NCBI GenBank assembly: GCA_028284565.1 | Contig: JANQRM010000566.1 | Location: forward strand, 1-17,626 | Direction: 5' to 3' | Source: Anaerolineae bacterium | GTDB lineage: Bacteria; Chloroflexota; Anaerolineae; Aggregatilineales; Phototrophicaceae | DNA length: 17,626 nucleotides | Shown here: in pieces, positions 15,206-17,626 of the stretch | How positions within the stretch are numbered: position 1 is the first letter of the stretch | How the letters are laid out: the number at the start of each line of letters is the position of its first letter | Translations under genes and position numbers: made by a program | Notes under the pieces: generated by a model | Told to the model about the DNA's origin: nothing | The model's input: only the letters and a program-made list of their open reading frames with translations | The model's database searches: none

Positions 15206-16377
15206 CACAGACTCTTGGAATTGGTGTGATTGGCATGGGCTGGATGGGGCAGGTACACAGCCGTTCTTATCGCCAAGTTCTCATGCGCTTCCCCGATGTA
15301 CCTTATATTCCGCGCTTGGTCATCTGCTCTGATAATGTGCAAGACCGTGCCAAATCAGCACAAGCGATGTTCGGCTTTGAAGAAACAACAACTGATTGGT
15401 ATGAAGTTGTCACTCATCCTAACGTACAGGTGGTTAATGTCACCACACCCAACAATCTCCATGTCGAAATCATCCAAGCCATTGCTGATGCTGGCAAGCA
15501 CCTCGTCGTCGAAAAACCTGTCGGACGCACGCCTGACGAAACCACACAAGCAGAAGCCATCGCCCGTACAGCCGGCATTCTCTCATGGGTCGGATTCAAT
15601 TATCGCTGGGTTCCCTTAGTACAACACGCCAAAGCCCTCATTTCTGATGGCAAAATTGGCGATTTGACCCACTATCGAGGTCGCTTCTTCTCCATGTATG
15701 GGAGCAATCCCTACGGTCTATTATCATGGCGATTCGACCACAATATCGCGGGCTACGGCGCGCTCGGCGATATCATGGCACACATTGTTGATATGGCACT
15801 CTTCCTCGCTGGTCCCATCAAGCGCGTATCCAGTACATCCCATACCTTCATCCCCAAGCGTCCGATACCCATTCCCGGCAAAGGCACACACTATTCTGTC
15901 GGACAACCGGGAGACCCTACAGGCGATGTCACCAATGAAGATTATGTCGGCGCATTGGTCGAATTTGAAAACGGCGGACGAGGTTCACTCGAAGTCTCTC
16001 GCACTATCTTTGGACCCAAAAATCAAACAGGCTTTGAACTCAATGGTTTACAAGGAGCCATCAGTTGGGATTTTGAGCGCATGAATGAACTCCAAGTCTA
16101 TCTCCCCGGAGAAAAATATGACCACGATGGCTTTATGCGCCTCGTCGGTGGCGATCAATATCCTTATCACGGTGCTTTCAATCCGGGAGAAGGTTCAGGC
16201 ATCGGCTATGAAGACCTCAAAGTTATTGAATGCTATGAATTCCTGAAATGTGTCGCTAGTGGCGAACAAGCCCAACCCTCACTCACCGAAGCCCTTGCCG
16301 TCGCCAATGTCCATCAAGCCATGATTAACTCATGGGATAGCGGACAATGGGAAGACGTGGTTAGCCTGAAGAAATGA
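15202..16377 (+). CDS. Gfo/Idh/MocA-family oxidoreductase, probable inositol dehydrogenase
   Basis: A 391-residue NAD(P)-dependent sugar or cyclitol dehydrogenase. The N-terminal Rossmann fold shows GVIGMGWMG (8-16), with the dinucleotide glycines at 11, 13 and 16. The family motif EKPVGRTPDE starts at residue 104, with K105 in the catalytic lysine position. D190 and H194 (GDIMAH) fit the Asp-x3-His catalytic pair of inositol dehydrogenases. The C-terminal half is the alpha/beta substrate domain. It is longer than B. subtilis IolG (344 residues), so it may belong to another subgroup of the family. iolD starts 43 bases downstream on the same strand, and the divergent IclR gene shares the promoter region. 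Oxidation of myo- or scyllo-inositol to an inosose is the best inference; other cyclitols or sugars are possible. No Shine-Dalgarno precedes the ATG. Confidence 0.88.
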   Translation: MTQTLGIGVIGMGWMGQVHSRSYRQVLMRFPDVPYIPRLVICSDNVQDRAKSAQAMFGFEETTTDWYEVVTHPNVQVVNVTTPNNLHVEIIQAIADAGKHLVVEKPVGRTPDETTQAEAIARTAGILSWVGFNYRWVPLVQHAKALISDGKIGDLTHYRGRFFSMYGSNPYGLLSWRFDHNIAGYGALGDIMAHIVDMALFLAGPIKRVSSTSHTFIPKRPIPIPGKGTHYSVGQPGDPTGDVTNEDYVGALVEFENGGRGSLEVSRTIFGPKNQTGFELNGLQGAISWDFERMNELQVYLPGEKYDHDGFMRLVGGDQYPYHGAFNPGEGSGIGYEDLKVIECYEFLKCVASGEQAQPSLTEALAVANVHQAMINSWDSGQWEDVVSLKK

Positions 16378-16420
16378 ACTTAAGCAACTAAAAACCAATA
16401 CCGAACAACTAGGATTTATT

Positions 16421-17626
16421 ATGTTCCAACCCTTTGCAAAACAAGACACCATTCGCCTCACACTCTCGCAAGCCATCATCAAATTCCTGCAAACACAATA
16501 CACCGAATATGATGGAGTTGAGCGTCGCTTCATTCAAGGCATCTGGGGCATTTTCGGGCATGGGAATGTCTCCGGTCTCAGCCAAGCCATTGTCGAACAT
16601 GGCGATGACTTGCCATATTACCAACCTTTCAATGAGCAATCCCAAGTCCACTCCGCTGCCGGATTTGCCCGCGCCAACAACCGCATGGCAACCATGGCAT
16701 GTACCACCTCCATTGGACCCGGCGCAACCAACATGATTACTGGGGCATCCACTGCAACTATCAATCGCATTCCTGTGTTGTTATTGCCATCGGATTACTA
16801 TGCTACCCGTTTTCAGGGACAAGTTCTCCAAGACATCGAACATCCTGTCTCGATGGACATGAGCGTGACGGATTGCTTCCGTGTGGTCAGTCGCTTCTAT
16901 GATCGTGTGACACGCCCCGAACAGATTCTCTTCTCTTTACCAGAAGCCATGCGCGTCATGACCGACCCGGTGGAATGTGGTGTCGCAACCATCGCACTCC
17001 CACAGGACATCCAAAGCGTTGCCTACGATTATCCGGTCAATTTCTTCAACAAGAAAGTATGGCGCGTAGAACGCCGCAAGCCCGATGAAAAACGTCTCGA
17101 AGAAGCTCTACAACTACTCCAATCCGCCAAACGCCCCTATATTGTCGCTGGGGGAGGGGTGCATTTCTCCGAAGCATGGGGTGAACTCGCACAGTTCGCA
17201 GAACAATTCGGCATCCCCGTTGGCGAAACCTATGCCGGACGCGGGGCAATCCGGAATGGCTCTCGCATGTCAGTGGGTGGTACAGGACATTCTGGCACAC
17301 CTGTGGGTGGCAAGTTTGCCCAAGAAGCTGATTTGGTCTTTTTGGTTGGCACACGTCTCTCCGATTTCACGACAGGCTCAAATTCCTTGTGGCAAAATCC
17401 CGATGTGAAGTTCGTTAGCATCAATGTCAGTTCCATGCACGCGCACAAACTGGGCGCACTCCCCATTGTTGCCGATGCCAAAACGACGCTTGAAGTGCTC
17501 ACCTCACTGGGTCAGACGATGGGCATCAAACCCCACTCCGCCTATATAGAAGAGATTGATGTCGAGAATCAAGGCTGGTGGGAACAACTCCAGAGCGAAG
17601 TCTTCACCCAAATCGAAGGCGAAATC
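16421..17626 (+). CDS. iolD: 3D-(3,5/4)-trihydroxycyclohexane-1,2-dione hydrolase, 3' end cut by window edge
   Basis: The frame opens at ATG 16421, after AGGA (16411-16414) with six bases between, and stays open to the right edge, giving 402 residues. IolD is a thiamine-diphosphate enzyme of inositol catabolism that hydrolyses the cyclic dione to 5-deoxyglucuronate. Distinctive IolD sequence includes the N-terminal LTLSQAIIKFLQTQY, GIWGIFGHGNVSGL (40-53), YYQPFNEQSQVHSAAGFARA with the cofactor-activating E72, ACTTSIGPGATNMITGA, and INRIPVLLLPSDYYATR. The second (transhydrogenase-like) domain is present (YIVAGGGVHFSEAW, VGGTGHSGTPVGG, FLVGTRLSDFTTGS). Full-length IolD is a little over 600 residues, so the diphosphate-binding C-terminal domain lies outside the window. 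It follows the dehydrogenase by 43 bases and is probably cotranscribed. Confidence 0.93.
   Translation, partial: MFQPFAKQDTIRLTLSQAIIKFLQTQYTEYDGVERRFIQGIWGIFGHGNVSGLSQAIVEHGDDLPYYQPFNEQSQVHSAAGFARANNRMATMACTTSIGPGATNMITGASTATINRIPVLLLPSDYYATRFQGQVLQDIEHPVSMDMSVTDCFRVVSRFYDRVTRPEQILFSLPEAMRVMTDPVECGVATIALPQDIQSVAYDYPVNFFNKKVWRVERRKPDEKRLEEALQLLQSAKRPYIVAGGGVHFSEAWGELAQFAEQFGIPVGETYAGRGAIRNGSRMSVGGTGHSGTPVGGKFAQEADLVFLVGTRLSDFTTGSNSLWQNPDVKFVSINVSSMHAHKLGALPIVADAKTTLEVLTSLGQTMGIKPHSAYIEEIDVENQGWWEQLQSEVFTQIEGEI

Noticed and set aside
16385..16411. Two CAACTA words 21 bases apart before iolD
   Set aside because: They recall the CAAC half-site, but they are direct, not inverted, and there is no promoter; probably chance.

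Overview
The window reads as a chromosomal stretch from a free-living heterotrophic bacterium. The base composition is near balanced, gene spacing is tight and intact genes fill almost the whole length. Sugar ABC operons without an ATPase gene, a very long beta-CASP RNase and an IolD cluster together suggest a Chloroflexota (Anaerolineae-like) genome. That assignment is inference from gene style, not from a marker gene. No tRNA, rRNA, CRISPR array or mobile element was seen.

Region 1 (1-3483, minus strand): a beta-CASP metallo-beta-lactamase RNase with a 540-residue C-terminal extension is followed 27 bases later by the start of a two-helix membrane protein that runs off the left edge. A strong extended -10 promoter drives the pair, divergent from region 2.

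Region 2 (3502-14292, plus strand): a beta-galactoside/galactose utilisation locus. It holds a LacI-family regulator with its own operator, a substrate-binding protein, two permeases, a cytoplasmic GH2 glycosidase, galT, a small nucleotidyltransferase-fold protein and galK. The likely flow is import of a beta-galactoside, intracellular hydrolysis by GH2, phosphorylation by GalK and uridylyl transfer by GalT. No ATPase, galE or aldose epimerase gene is in the window, so those functions must be encoded elsewhere. Both permeases are unusual: the first has about six extra N-terminal membrane helices, and the second has an acidic insert of about 130 residues after its first helix.

Region 3 (14279-17626): the start of an inositol catabolic locus. 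An IclR-family regulator on the minus strand is divergent from a Gfo/Idh/MocA dehydrogenase and iolD (cut by the right edge). The 173-base intergenic space holds two candidate operators of identical GTTG-N9-CAAC architecture, one on each promoter. It also holds a short leader ORF whose stop overlaps the dehydrogenase start. The iclR and galK genes overlap tail to tail by 14 bases, so the two sugar loci abut without a visible terminator.
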